This document shows positions 32,801 through 43,311 of a stretch of DNA of 64,000 nt, piece after piece. The translations under genes were made by a program, and so were the position numbers. Numbering within the stretch: position 1 is the first letter of the stretch; every line of letters starts with the position of its first letter. The notes under the pieces were generated by a model, which saw only the letters and a list, made by a program, of their open reading frames with translations, did no database searches and was not told where the DNA came from. This DNA is from Rebecca billardiae RCC1528 (Eukaryota > Haptophyta), in contig OZ251236.1 of assembly GCA_965240325.2 (NCBI GenBank), forward strand, positions 620,001 to 684,000. Reading direction: 5' to 3'.

Positions 32801-35739
32801 GCTCCGTCATCAGCGCGTCGGCCGGCGTGCCCGTGAGCGCGTGCGGCGGCGGCGCGTTGGTCTCCTGCTGCTTGGTCACCACGTCGGCCGACATGCCCGT
32901 GAGCGCGTGCGGTGGCGGCGCGTTGGTCTTCTGCTGCTTGGTCACCACGTCGGCCGACATGCCCGTGAGCGCGCGCGGCGGCGGCGCGTTGGTCGGGTGC
33001 TCCGTCATAAGCGCGTCAGCCGACAAGCCCGTGAGCGCGTGCGGCGGCGGCGCGTTGGTCTCCTGCTGCTTGGTCGCCACGTCGGCCGGCATGCCCGTGA
33101 GCGCGCGCGGCGGCGGCGCGTTGGTCTCCTGCTGCTTGGTCGCCACGTCGGCCGACATGCCCGTGAGCGCGTGCGGCGGCGGCGCGTTGGCCTGGTGCTC
33201 CGTCATCAGCGCGTCGGCCGGCGTGCCCGTGAGCGCGCGCGGCGGCGGCGCGTTGGTCTGGTGCTCCGTCATCAGAGTGTCGGCCGGCATGCCCGTGAGC
33301 GCGCGCGGCGGCGGCGCGTTGGTCTCCTGCTGCTTGGTCGCCACGTCGGCCGGCATGCCCGTGAGCGCGCGCGGCGGCGGCGCGTTGGTCTGGTGCTCCG
33401 TCATCAGCGTGTCGGCCGACATGCCCGTGAGCGCGCGCGGCGGCGGCGCGTTGGTCTTCTGCTGCTTGGTCGCCACGTCGGCCGGCATGCCCGTGAGCGC
33501 GCGCGGCGGCGGCGCGTTGGTCTCCTGCTGCTTGATCGCCACGTCGGCCGGGATGCCCGTGAGCGCGTGCGGCGGCGGCGCGTTGGTCGGGTGCTCCGTC
33601 ATCAGCGTGTCGGCCGACATGCCCGTGAGCGCGCGCGGCGGCGGCGCGTTGGTCTTCTGCTGCTTGGTCGCCACGTCGGCCGGCATGCCCGTGAGCGCGC
33701 GCGGCGGCGGCGCGTTGGTCTCCTGCTGCTTGATCGCCACGTCGGCCGGGATGCCCGTGAGCGCGTGCGGCGGCGGCGCGTTGGTCGGGTGCTCCGTCAT
33801 CAGCGTGTCGGCCGACATGCCCGTGAGCGCGCGCGGCGGCGGCGCGTTGGTCTTCTGCTGCTTGGTCGCCACGTCGGCCGGCATGCCCGTGAGCGCGTGC
33901 GGTGGCGGCGCGTTGGTCTTCTGCTGCTTGGTCGCCACGTCGGCCGGCGTGCCCGTGAGCGCGCGCGGCGGCGGCGCGTTGGTCGGGTGCTCCGTCATCA
34001 GCGCGTCGGCCGGCGTGCCCGTGAGCGCGCGCGGCGGCGGCGCGTTGGTCTGGTGCTCCGTCATCAGAGTGTCGGCCGGCATGCCCGTGAGCGCGCGCGG
34101 CGGCGGCGCGTTGGTCTCCTGCTGCTTGGTCGCCACGTCGGCCGGCATGCCCGTGAGCGCGCGCGGCGGCGGCGCGTTGGTCGGGTGCTCCGTCATCAGC
34201 GTGTCGGCCGACATGCCCGTGAGCGCGCGCGGCGGCGGCGCGTTGGTCTTCTGCTGCTTGGTCGCCACGTCGGCCGGCATGCCCGTGAGCGCGTGCGGCG
34301 GCGGCGCGTTGGTCTCCTGCTGCTTGGTCGCCACGTCGGCCGGCATGCCCGTGAGCGCGTGCGGCGGCGGCGCGTTGGCCTGGTGCTCCGTCATCAGCGC
34401 GTCGGCCGGCGTGCCCGTGAGCGCGTGCGGCGGCGGCGCGTTGGTCTGGTGCTCCGTCGTCAGCGTGTCGGCCGGCGTGCCCGTGAGCGCGCGCGGCGGC
34501 GGCGCGTTGGTCTGGTGCTCCGTCATCAGCGCGTCGGCCGGCGTGCCCGTGAGCGCGTGCGGCGGCGGCGCGTTGGTCTGGTGCTCCGTCATCAGCGTGT
34601 CGGCCGGCGGGCCCGTGAGCGCGTGCGGCGGCGGCGCGTTGGTCTGGTGCTCCGTCATCAGCGTGTCGGCCGGCGTGCCCGTGAGCGCGTGCGGCGGCGG
34701 CGCGTTGGTCTGGTGCTCCGTCATCAGCGTGTCGGCCGGCGGGCCCGTGAGCGCGCGCGGCGGCGACGCGTTGGTCTTCTGCTGCTTGGTCGCCGCGTCG
34801 GCCGGTGGGCCCGTGAGCGCGCGCGGCGGCGGCGCGTTGGTCTTCTGCTGCTTGGTCGCCGCGTCGATCGGCATGGGGAGTGAGGCGCCATCGTGCAGCG
34901 CGGAAGGCGGAGCCGATCCGGCGCTGTCGTCGCCTGGTGCGGTCGGGGCTCCAATTTCCTGGCCTGCGAATCAAATGGCGGGGGAAAAACAGCAGTAGGG
35001 AAAAGCAAAACAAAAAGGGGGATCAAATGCAGCGCGAGATTGCCAGATACCGCCGACGCGCGGCGCGCGCGCGCGCGGCGCCCGCGGGGGCGAGCGCGCG
35101 GCGCGCCCTCGGCTTGCGCGCTGCTTCGCGCCACGCACACGCACCTGCATCAAGCGTGATCGTCAGGCCCTGGGTCTTGATGAAATCGGTGTTGGTCGGC
35201 GCTACCGAGAGCGCGGGCGCGGGCGCGTCGCCGCCATTGCGGCCCTCAGCCGCCACCGCTCGGCCGGCGGCGTTGACGGCGCGTGACGACAGCGTGCGCT
35301 GCGCCGGGGGGCGATCGACGAGGTGCATGGCACGGTCCGCCGAGCCCCAGGCCGCGTGCGTCAGGTCGGCCGGTTCGATGCGCGCGCAAATGCCGCCGCC
35401 GTGCGCAGCGGCATGCGCGAGCACGCTGATGAGCGCGATGCCCGCGACGACGACGATCGAGCTGAGCTTCGCCGCGCGAGCGCCGCTGTCCGGCTTGGCA
35501 TGCGTGGCGCGCGCACGGGGGCGAAAGGCCTGCGCGCACGCGCCGCCGCCGCAGCGCCCACACCCCACGCGCGCACGAAGGCATCGGTGAGGCCAGTCGC
35601 CGCCCGCGCGATCGCACGGCGGCCGCCCGCGCCCGCGTTCGCACAGCGTGGCTGCTGCGCATGACGACTGCCCAGCCGCCCGGAAAGCGTTCGACAATGG
35701 TCGAAGCGGCCGCGGGATCGGTGTGAGGATGCGTAGCAC
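23892..35739 (-). CDS. Giant LRR / (PPPS)n stalk / multi-TM surface protein
   Basis: Inferred exons 5' to 3': 35145 upstream to an unresolved start (frame open to 35739, no ATG at its end; Met at 35328), 34963-31621, 31443-31381, 31270-31199, 31056-30985, 30802-30731, 30585-30514, 30368-30285, 30069-26358, 26207-26070, 25939-25644 and 25539-23892. Every junction keeps frame; the product is about 3250 aa or more. Order: 22-residue tandem repeats, hydrophobic segments (LCMLVAWFLLTFLYH; MLISWALIAQ), a Cys-bearing N-cap, six LRRs of the (L/T)(V/T)GSLPSEVG type, FCALTPFASNTKFDP, about 900 residues of Pro3-Ser, a globular region with YLDLDNDG and LTPLTTLLA, and about five TM helices. It is probably a cell-surface or scale-associated receptor. 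Whether transcripts span the whole locus is untested; the repeat exon could belong to a separate gene. Confidence 0.6.
27145..29985 (-). repeat. (PPPS)n-coding repeat tract with 732-bp internal duplication
   Basis: A GGC-rich array on the plus strand encodes Pro-Pro-Pro-Ser on the minus strand, with occasional Leu, Arg or Thr at the Ser position. About 610 bp beginning at 27705 recurs almost unchanged at 28437 (offset 732 bp). Ser is encoded by both AGC and TCN codons, intermingled. Confidence 0.9.
30285..31270 (-). repeat. Tandem LRR exon-intron units
   Basis: Four 72-nt exons (31270-31199, 31056-30985, 30802-30731, 30585-30514) and one 84-nt exon (30368-30285) are separated by near-identical introns that start GTGCGCGCAGCAG and end CGCGTGACAG. 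The unit is about 214-254 bp. Each exon starts and ends in phase 2 and encodes one 24-residue LRR, so units can be added or lost without frameshift. Confidence 0.85.
30892..30945. repeat. (CG)n followed by a run of about 29 G
   Basis: This simple-sequence tract sits inside one LRR intron and explains why that unit is longer than its siblings. On the transcribed strand it reads as a C-run followed by (CG)n. Confidence 0.9.
31930..34870 (-). repeat. 66-bp minisatellite encoding 22-residue repeats
   Basis: About 44 head-to-tail units of 66 bp. Read on the minus strand each encodes NAPPP(R/H)ALTG(M/T)PAD followed by one of two variable ends, of LMTEHQT type or of VATKQQ(E/K)T type. The two classes are interspersed. 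Because 66 is divisible by 3, several frames on both strands stay open. The minus frame is preferred because it continues into the TM/LRR region and accepts the upstream splice at 34963. Confidence 0.92.
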
Positions 35740-35987
35740 GCACCTTGCAAGTTGTCATCGAAATTCGTGCGGGCGCTGCGGCGGGGGGGGAGGGGCTTTC
35801 TCGCGCGAGCCGTGGCAAATGAATGACGATGATGATGAGAGATGCGGCACGGGATCTCCGTGATGCTGGTTTTGATGCCCGCACAATGGGAATAATCTCA
35901 AATATCGTCTGTCTGACACGTCAAACCGCCACCTGATCTCATCTCCAGCGAGATACGGCGACCTGCGGACGGATACGTACTGCAATC

Positions 35988-36214
35988 TCGCCTGCCTGAG
36001 CTGTGTGCGTCTCTTATTCTTAGTATTATTTATAAACTGTATCTCCCGTGGATACGCCCATACGGCCCTTATTCAGCAGCAGGCAATGACAGGCAGCATA
36101 GTAGCAAAGGACCATCATTTGATTGGTCCTTTGCATGCAGTGGTGCGCCAATCTGCCCTTACAGTTTATACTATTATTATAAGAATAAGAGACGCACACA
36201 GCTCAGGCAGGCGA
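35988..36214. mobile_element. MITE-like element with long terminal inverted repeats
   Basis: The ends are perfect inverted repeats of about 36 bp (TCGCCTGCCTGAGCTGTGTG at the left, then GCGTCTCTTATTCTTA), followed by an imperfect inverted extension around TTATAAACTGTA. An internal AAAGGACC...GGTCCTTT hairpin lies in the middle. There is no coding capacity. A solo copy of the end occurs at 57402-57436. No target-site duplication is clear. Confidence 0.75.
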
Positions 36215-37220
36215 ACCGTGCCCTCTCCAAGGGGAGTCAGGGTACAGCACGTCCAGTTCTGAAAATGCACGTCCCCTGGCTGAAGCTGGCGCAACGCCCC
36301 TGGACCTTCCGCCGTCAGGCCCTCCGCGGAGGCGGAGGGTGCCGTGGTACGGCTTGGCTGCAGCGGCTGGGGAAACTCTTGCTGAGCCCAGCCTGTCCGG
36401 TAGCCAGGCGGTTGACGCCATTGCTCGCGAGAGTATGCTATGAGCGATTGCTGCAGCACGCGACGGTCACGGTGTCAGCCGTGGTCGCTGATCGTCGGTG
36501 TCTCACGCAGTGTCCGCACCGCGGCGGCCTCGCAGGTCAGACTGCGCGGAAGGGGTGCGTGCGTGGCTGGTGCTCATGGCGGGAGGAGCTGTGTTTTGGC
36601 GCACCTTGTCGTGCGTGCGCAGCCAAGCTCGCGTGCCGCTGTGCAGCCTGCTAGTGCTTCCCGAGTTCACCACTCGAGTGCATGCGCGACACGCGGGTCT
36701 CTCCAGCGCTCGACGAGGACGGGCGGGTCGCGTGCGGGATGTAGCGCAGCTGCACACACTCCAATCATCCGCGACCGCCACCACCACCCATGGTCGCCCT
36801 GCTGCCAAGCAGACTGCGCGTGAACACAGCGCGCGCAAGGCAAGCCATGCGCGCGCGCGTGGTGCCAGTGCGAGTGGCGACGAGGAGGAGGGCGAGTTGG
36901 CACCGCACGAGATCACTGGGTGATGGCGGGCTCATCGCGGCCGCCCATCGCACCGTCACTAGCACCGGATGCAGCCCCGTCCACCACTCGAACTAATCGC
37001 GGCGCGCCGCGCAGTGACTCAGCCGCAGTGCGAGGCTGCGTCCCGCGAGGGCACCGTGCCCTCAGAGCCTCACGAGGGCACGTTGCCCTCCCCGTCCGGA
37101 GCTGTACTACTCAGATAGAACATGTGCATCGTCTCTGGTAACTAAATCGCCACCCGAAATTCCTGCGCCCGGTGTCCCTCTCTCTGTCATATTATAACAT
37201 ATCATATTGCGCGCGTATAA

Positions 37221-37244
37221 TGTATGTGTGTGTGTGTGTGTGTG

Positions 37245-37284
<40 letters not shown>
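37221..37284. repeat. (TG)n microsatellite
   Basis: A long TG dinucleotide run with one interruption near 37245, followed by (TA)n. Confidence 0.9.
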
Positions 37285-37287
<3 letters not shown>

Positions 37288-37304
37288 TGTATATATATAT
37301 TTAA

Positions 37305-37335
37305 TAACGACGTGGTATGCAACGGGCAAGCGTCA
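37305..37335 (-). repeat. Dispersed repeat core, inverted copy of 23089-23119
   Basis: Reverse complement of the segment at 23089-23119. It lies next to TG/TA microsatellites, as does its partner. Confidence 0.65.
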
Positions 37336-38666
37336 GGCTCAGAGTGCAGCAGACACATAGAATGCGTCCGCGCCTTCCAACCAGGTCAGGCAGTGCGCCA
37401 CCCGCAGCCCTGCCCCCCTATGGGAGCGGGGCCGGGATGGAGCACCGCCTCGGCCTGGGGCACGCGGCGGCGACGGCAGATGCCGCCGCGGCCGAGCGCC
37501 TTCCGGAGCACTTGGATGAGGGTGAGGTCGTAGTCGATGTCGCCGCCCGCCGACCTCCTAGCGGCGAGCAGCTCCGGCAAGCGGCAGCCGCGGCTGTCGC
37601 CCCCGTGCGCCCGCGTGCGCGCCTGGATGAGGATGAGGTCGTAGTACGCGTCGCCGCGCGCCGGCCAAGCGGCGCGCAGCTGCAGAAGAGGCTGAAGAGG
37701 GGCTTGGAGAGTGAGCGCGCCGCCTAGCGCGCTCTGGGCGATGAAGCAGATGAGGTTGTAGTCGATGTCGCAGCCCGGCCCGCCGGCGGGCTGCTGCAGA
37801 TGCAGTGCTTGATGCTGGGGAACCTGGCCCCTGGGCTCGTCACACCCCGCACCCCCTGCCCCACCTAGGGTGGAGCGAGGGGCACGGTGGAGGCCAGCGC
37901 CAAGGGCCAGATGGGTGCAGCGGCGTCCACCTGCTGCATCGCCCCCCGAGGCGATGCAGCCGGCAGCCGGCTGGAGAAAGAGGGTGCCAGTGCCTATCCC
38001 GGACCCGCTGCGTGTGGTTGATCTCCGCGTGCACGTGCCAGCGCAGAGCAGTCGAATCGAATGTCGCGGGGTCAGCTGGCGACCCGCGCGCTCGGCCCGC
38101 CCGCCGCGAGACACTCCTGGCGGTGCCCCACCGAGTCCCCGGGAAGGGGGAGCCGGCCGAGGGCCCGTCGGCCGCCGAAGCGACCGGCTGAGCCGGGACA
38201 ACCTGAAGGGCGCGTGGGGAAAGGCGGCATGCCTCGTCGCAGGTCCGTGCCCAGTTGCTGTTGGCAATGAACGGTGGCAGAACCCGGCCCCACGCGCACG
38301 CATCCATGGAGGCTCGCAGGCAGGCAGGCCGAGCGCGCTGGCCGCGCTCGTGCCGCCACCCACGCCGCGTCCGGCTGGCCCTGCGAGGGCCAGCGCGTGC
38401 GCACGAAGGGAGGAAGAAGTGGTCGTAGAGGTCGTAGAACTAGTCGTAGTCATGTCGCAGCCAAGCAGGAGTGCCGCGAGGCCGACGAGCGCGCAGCGGG
38501 GATTGCCGAAGATGAGCATGGGGGAGCACCACAGGCATGCGGCCCCCGCCCCACCAGCCCCGTGTGCTTCGCACCCGGGGCCAGCGAGCGGGGCGGGGGC
38601 CGCGTCGGCGGGCACCATCGCGACGTCGCCAAGGCCGACAGTTATTATTATTATTATTATTATTAT

Positions 38667-38940
38667 GGCCCGCGGTGCAGGGCGGAGCGCGCAGCGTGGA
38701 GCCCGCACCAGCGGGCCCGAACAACGTTTCAAAAAGATCTTTGATCAAGAAAAAAGGGACGGGGGACGATTTTCATGGCTGGAGGAGACCGAGTTTCGAA
38801 TTTTGAGACCCTCTCTAACCGATGCATCACGGCCGAAAAAGGTCGCGCCCACGGCAAGTTCATAGTTAAGCGTGGAGTGACGCCCGTCCAAAAAACTTCA
38901 CGCCCTTTAGGATCCCTAACGTAACGAACCGTTACAAGCG
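38667..38940 (+). repeat. Dispersed repeat copy A (inverted partner at 49663-49944)
   Basis: About 274 bp, starting ATGGCCCGCGGTGCAGGGCG and ending at the near-palindrome GTAACGAACCGTTAC plus AAGCG. It matches the reverse complement of 49663-49944 closely over the first 130 bp and more loosely afterwards. It has no coding capacity. Confidence 0.8.
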
Positions 38941-39820
38941 ATTTTTCCGGCCAATGAGATTGCAGCAAGGTCCAAGGAGCGATGACGTATCTAGATACAG
39001 ATTGCCGCGAACCGATGTGACCATGTACGTCCCTTGAATCAGTTGAATCAACTATTCAATCGCGCCGTGTCTGTATCAGGAGCCGACGAGGCAAGGGTCA
39101 GTAGCCGATGGGCCAACCTCGGCGAATCTCAATACTATCTGACGCGAACGGACTTGGTTGGGCGCGCGCGTGGCCCCGGGCGGCGGCCCACCAGAGGCGG
39201 CCCGCGTTTGGAGGCGAGCCACGGGCACGAGGCTCGAGGACCGACGGGTGAGGACGGCGATGGGCAGGTGCGCGCGGCGAATGGCGCCTGGAGCGCGCGG
39301 CTGCGGCGGGTCCCGACTGCCGTCGACATCGCGTTCGTCGTGCCCCCGCTCACTCCGCGCGCCCCCGCCGCCCCTGCCGCCCTGTCGATGCCTCGGCGCG
39401 GCCTTGCGCGGCCCCGGCGTGTCCGCGAGCCGGCGCCGCAGCCGCCGCCCTGTGTTCGGGCTCTCGCAAGCTCGGGGGCAGCGGCGCCTGATGCCGGACT
39501 GATCGATCTCTGAGCCTTCGACTTCACCACGCGCCGCCCTTGCCATGCCTTTCCGGGGTCTCCCAGAACTCTTCTTGATTGAGAGAGAGCAGGCGCGCCG
39601 ACGATCCGAGTCCATCGTCGGTCGACTCTGAGCGAGGGCTACGCCTCGGAACTGAACGGTACTCTACGAGGAGGACGAGCTGCGCGGGCGACGGTGGTGC
39701 GTGACGTCCCCAGAGCTGGCCGTGCCTCTGCAACGCGTGCCGAGCCTGATCGAGGTGTGTCAGCTGCCCGTGCACGCGCGGCGAGTGCGCGAACCGGATC
39801 ACCGGTGCCCTCGCACCTCG

Positions 39821-40123
39821 GCACCGTGCTCCCTCGGGCTGTCAGCTCCGCGTGGCCTGGCGTGCACGTAGAGTTGCGCTCATGCGTCGATCACGCCTCG
39901 CGCCCGCCTGTCGGCCGTCGCGCAGGCGCTGGTCGAACCCTACTCGGACCCTACTCCTCCAGCCCTACTCCCGGGCGCTGCCGGCGCGGGGGGTGACCCC
40001 GGGGACAGCGGTCAGCAGCAGCGGCCCGAACGAATCCGCGGCCCCGCACCGTGCTCCCTGGCTGTCAGCTCCGCGTGGCCTGGTGTGCACGTGGAGTCGC
40101 GCTCATGCGTCGATCACGCCTCG
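39821..40123 (+). repeat. Direct duplication of about 80 bp
   Basis: 39821-39900 and 40046-40123 are close copies, both starting GCACCGTGCTCCCT and ending GATCACGCCTCG. They are separated by about 145 bp of unrelated sequence. Confidence 0.75.
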
Positions 40124-40328
40124 TCGCATCCGCCTGTACACAATCGGCGCCGCGCCGGCGGCTGCAATGGGCCCGCCCGGCGCGGCGGGCGGCGGCGCGC
40201 CGCTGATGGAGTCTAGTTGTACGGGCATATGCAACTGGTCTGTCAATAGACGACTGCGACGGAGGGTGCACCGCCACCGCGGGCCCTGAACTACGTTCGT
40301 TCTACGGAAAAAGGACCGCGGAACGCGG

Positions 40329-40365
<37 letters not shown>

Positions 40366-40380
40366 GTATATATATATACG
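40329..40380. repeat. (ATT)n and (TA)n microsatellites next to a hairpin
   Basis: An ATT triplet run followed by TATA-type dinucleotides. A perfect hairpin GACCGCGGAACGCGGTC immediately precedes it at 40314-40330; the same stem recurs at 48662-48678. Confidence 0.8.
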
Positions 40381-40843
40381 CACATATTCGTCAGCACGAT
40401 CATCATCATCACTATGAGCCGCACCATGTCTCTTCAATAAGGCACTACTCGCCCGAAGTCCGCGCCAGGCCTGGGCAGCAGAGCCACCGTTCGATCGGCG
40501 GCCGCCGGCGTCGACCGCTGCGCCGCACTCCGCAGGCTCGGACCGGTGAGCCGGCCCGATCCTGATCCGGTGGCGACGCAGACACTGGGCGCGGCTGCTC
40601 TACCGCCGAGCCGCCGACCGAGCGGCCGCGGCCGCGCCCGCGCCCGCCCGGGCGCTGCGCCGGCCACGGGCTCTCGAGACGCGCGCGCGCGGCGCGGGTG
40701 GGTCGCGTCTCCCGGCAGCGCGGCGCCGGCACCATCCTCACTCAAGGCCCGCCGGACGCCGCAGCGGGCCGCCGCCGCCGTCGGGATCCGCCGCCGCGTT
40801 GCGCACGTCGATCCACGCGGGCGCGCACGGCAGAGTCCGCCGC

Positions 40844-42121
40844 TCACGCGCTCGCGGACGCCCGCGCCGCCGCCGCCGCCGCCGCCGGCGCGGCGGCCGC
40901 CTCGCTCGCGCCCGGCGCGTCCGGCAGCGCCTCGAGCTCGGCGACGACCGCCGCGCGCCGCTTGCGCAGCCATGTGACGTACTCGTCGGACGCGCGGCCC
41001 CACGCGTCGGCGTCGGCGAGCGCGCCCGGGACGGTCGGGTCGCACGCGCCGGCGCCGGAGCCGCGCACCGCCGCCGGCACCGGCGGCGGCCGCGCGCTCT
41101 CGCCGTCCACCACCTTCACGCAGAACGTGAGTCCGAACGAGAGGGGCACCAGGAGAGTCGCGTACCGACCGTCACGCGCGACGGCCGCGTTGAGCGCGCG
41201 CGCGTGCGGGTGGTCGCCGAAGTTGAGGTTGCGGTCCTCGGCCCACAGCGTGTCGTGCAGGATGAGCAGCCCGCCCGGCCGCAGCAGCTCGTACGCGCCG
41301 TCGAAGTACGCCGGGAACCCCGCCGCGTCCGCGTCGACGAAGACCAGGTCGAACGCGCCCAGCTCGCCGCGTGCGCGCACCTCGCTGAGGCACTTCTCCG
41401 CCGTGGTCTCGAGCAGCTCGATCTCGGCGGGCGGCGCGGCGGCGTCGAAGTTGGCGCGCGCCATCGCGGCGTACCGCGGCTCGGGCTCGCAGCACGTCAC
41501 CTTGCCGCCCTCGGGCATCCCCAGCGCGCACGAGAGCGCCGAGTAGCCGGTGAACGCGCCGAGGTCGAGCGTGCGGCGCGCGCCCATCGCGTAGCACAGG
41601 GTGGTGAGGAGGCGGCCGACCTCCTCGGGGACGCCCGAGGTGGCCTCGGACATGGGGAGCGCGCGCACGTCGCCCTGCCGCAGCGTCTTGAGCACGGCCG
41701 GCTCCGGCGACGAGAGCTCGAGCGCGAGGTCGGCGAGCGTGAGCGTGCGCATCATCGCGCCGACCAGCGGCACTTTCTTGAAGACGCCCGCCATGGCGTC
41801 GGCCGAGGCGTAGGTGGGCGGGCTCGCGGGCGGGGCGGCGGAGGTGACGGGCGCGATCACCTGCTTGTGCAGCTCGACCAGGTCCTTTGGCTGCGGCGTG
41901 AACGCGTTGGGCGTGCCCGGTCGCCACGCGTCGCCAATCTCCCACGCGTCGATGGCTTTCTGCCGCTCGCTCTTGCCGAGCCGCACGATGAAGTTGTCGG
42001 ACATGGCGCTCACCCTCGATTGCAAGGCCGCCTGCCAGCGCGCCGCGCGCACCGCGCGGCTCGCGCTCGCGCCGCCCGCCAGCGCGAGGAGCGCGAACGC
42101 CGCTCGGGTCGGCCAGCTCAT
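40844..42121 (-). CDS. Secreted or lumenal SAM-dependent O-methyltransferase (CCoAOMT-like)
   Basis: 425 aa in one exon. Residues 1-22 form a hydrophobic signal-like segment (RAAFALLALAGGASA). The methyltransferase core spans about 150-345: SAM motif I LDLGAFTGYSA at 185, an acidic block CCEPEPRYAAMARANF, LVFVDADAAGFPAYFD near 260 and LLRPGGLLILHDTLW near 280. This is the order in class I, Methyltransf_3 (caffeoyl-CoA/catechol O-methyltransferase) enzymes, where the VDAD acid binds a divalent metal. The C-terminus ends in an Ala/Glu-rich helix. The signal segment suggests secretory-pathway or organelle location. The acceptor substrate is not predictable. Confidence 0.82.
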   Translation of the reverse strand: MSWPTRAAFALLALAGGASASRAVRAARWQAALQSRVSAMSDNFIVRLGKSERQKAIDAWEIGDAWRPGTPNAFTPQPKDLVELHKQVIAPVTSAAPPASPPTYASADAMAGVFKKVPLVGAMMRTLTLADLALELSSPEPAVLKTLRQGDVRALPMSEATSGVPEEVGRLLTTLCYAMGARRTLDLGAFTGYSALSCALGMPEGGKVTCCEPEPRYAAMARANFDAAAPPAEIELLETTAEKCLSEVRARGELGAFDLVFVDADAAGFPAYFDGAYELLRPGGLLILHDTLWAEDRNLNFGDHPHARALNAAVARDGRYATLLVPLSFGLTFCVKVVDGESARPPPVPAAVRGSGAGACDPTVPGALADADAWGRASDEYVTWLRKRRAAVVAELEALPDAPGASEAAAAPAAAAAAARASASA

Positions 42122-42336
42122 CTCGATCGTGTGGGCGGTGCCACGATGCCCGCCGACGATTTCTGATCATCGTCGTCAGATTTTCAATTTCTACCGGGAC
42201 TTCTGCTCACTTCTTGATTATCGCCGCCGCCGCCGGCCGCCCGCCATCGTGCTGGGTCGCGCGCGAGTTCACGACTCGCGCAGTGGAGGCGGGACCAGCA
42301 GGCTGCTGCGTCGGGCGTGAGAGCACGACTGCGGCG
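42122..42336. promoter_or_regulatory. Candidate bidirectional promoter
   Basis: This 215-bp interval lies between divergent start codons of the methyltransferase and the coiled-coil/TPR gene. The assignment rests on geometry alone. Confidence 0.3.
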
Positions 42337-43028
42337 ATGGCGGAAGCGGAGGTGGCGGAGCTGCGGGCGCAGCTGGCGGACACGAAGGCGAAGCTGGAGG
42401 AGGTGAAGGCGCAGAAGGGCTCGGTCGCCATGCTGCAGAACGACGTGAAGGCGAAGGCGGCCGAGATCGAGCGACTGAAGGAGCAGGTGAGCAAGGAGCG
42501 CGCGACGAGCCGCGCCAACCTGCAGAAGGTGATGCGCATCACGAGCGAGAAGAAGGTCGCGGAGGAGGCGCTCGCCAAGGCACAGGCGCAGGGCGCACCG
42601 CAGGCGCCAGCCGTCGATCCGCAGGCCCTCGCCGGTGCGCGCGCGCCCGCCGGCCGCCGCTCGGCGCGCGCACGCGCCGCGCCGCGCGAGCGCGGCACTC
42701 CCCTCCGCACGCGCCCTCCGCCCGCCGCGGCTGAGCGAGCGGTCGCGCGCGGTGCGTTCGGTCGGTCGGCCCATGTCGCGCGCGCGCAGAGCTGGACACC
42801 GTGCGCGCGCAGCTGCACGCGGCGCAGGGCGCCGCGCAGCGCGCGCAGGCGGAGGCGGAACAGCTGCGAGCCGCGGCGGCCGGCGCGGGCGCGGCCGGCG
42901 ACTCGGCGCAGCTGCGGCAGGCGCTGGACGGCGCGAGGGCGGAGAACGAGACGCTCCGCGGTCGCTGCGAGGAGCTCTCCGAGGAGGTCACCTACCTGCG
43001 CGACGAGCTCGCCGAGCTCAAGGCGGCG

Positions 43029-43059
<31 letters not shown>

Positions 43060-43278
43060 GCGGCGGCTCGGCCGCGGCTGAGCAGGAGGCGCTGCGGTGG
43101 CGGGAGGAGGCGGAGCTGCTGCGCGCGCAGCTCAACTCGATGCGCGACGCGCCCGTCTCGTCCGGCGCGGCGGCCGCCGACGTCGGCGGCTCGGACGACG
43201 ACGACGACGACGACGACGACGGCGGCATGGTCAGTGAGGCAGTGGCCTCTGGCACGCAGCCACTCGCTGCGGGCGGCA

Positions 43279-43311
<33 letters not shown>

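Larger units (their letters stand above)
35740..40843. other. Repeat-rich intergenic region, no confident gene
   Basis: It contains a 227-bp MITE-like element (35988-36214), a (TG)n tract (about 37221-37284), (ATT)n at about 38642-38667, a dispersed repeat (38667-38940), an 80-bp direct duplication (39821-39900 and 40046-40123) and (ATT)n/(TA)n at 40329-40380. A long minus-strand open frame (37386-38732) includes a short D(I/A)(D/Y)Y-x-L-x-L/C-I-Q-like segment recurring about every 37 residues; the same DNA read forward gives LDE(G/D)EVVV repeats (37317-37727). Strand and reality are both unclear. Confidence 0.45.

Noticed and set aside
31930-34870. CRISPR-like array
   Set aside because: Units are contiguous 66-bp repeats without unique spacers, in a eukaryotic intron-bearing gene.
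31891-34998. Plus-strand open frames over the 66-bp repeat array
   Set aside because: A 66-bp period keeps several frames open on both strands. Only the minus frame links to hydrophobic segments and LRR exons and accepts an upstream splice.
35329-35739. Protein start at 35739 for the giant gene
   Set aside because: The codon there is GTG and overlaps a good GTGCGT donor, so it may be intronic. The true first exon start is left open.
37386-38732. Minus-strand frame with short D(I/A)(D/Y)Y repeats and an Ile run
   Set aside because: The Ile run is an (ATT)n microsatellite. The same DNA gives an equally repetitive plus frame, and no family or splice logic supports either strand.
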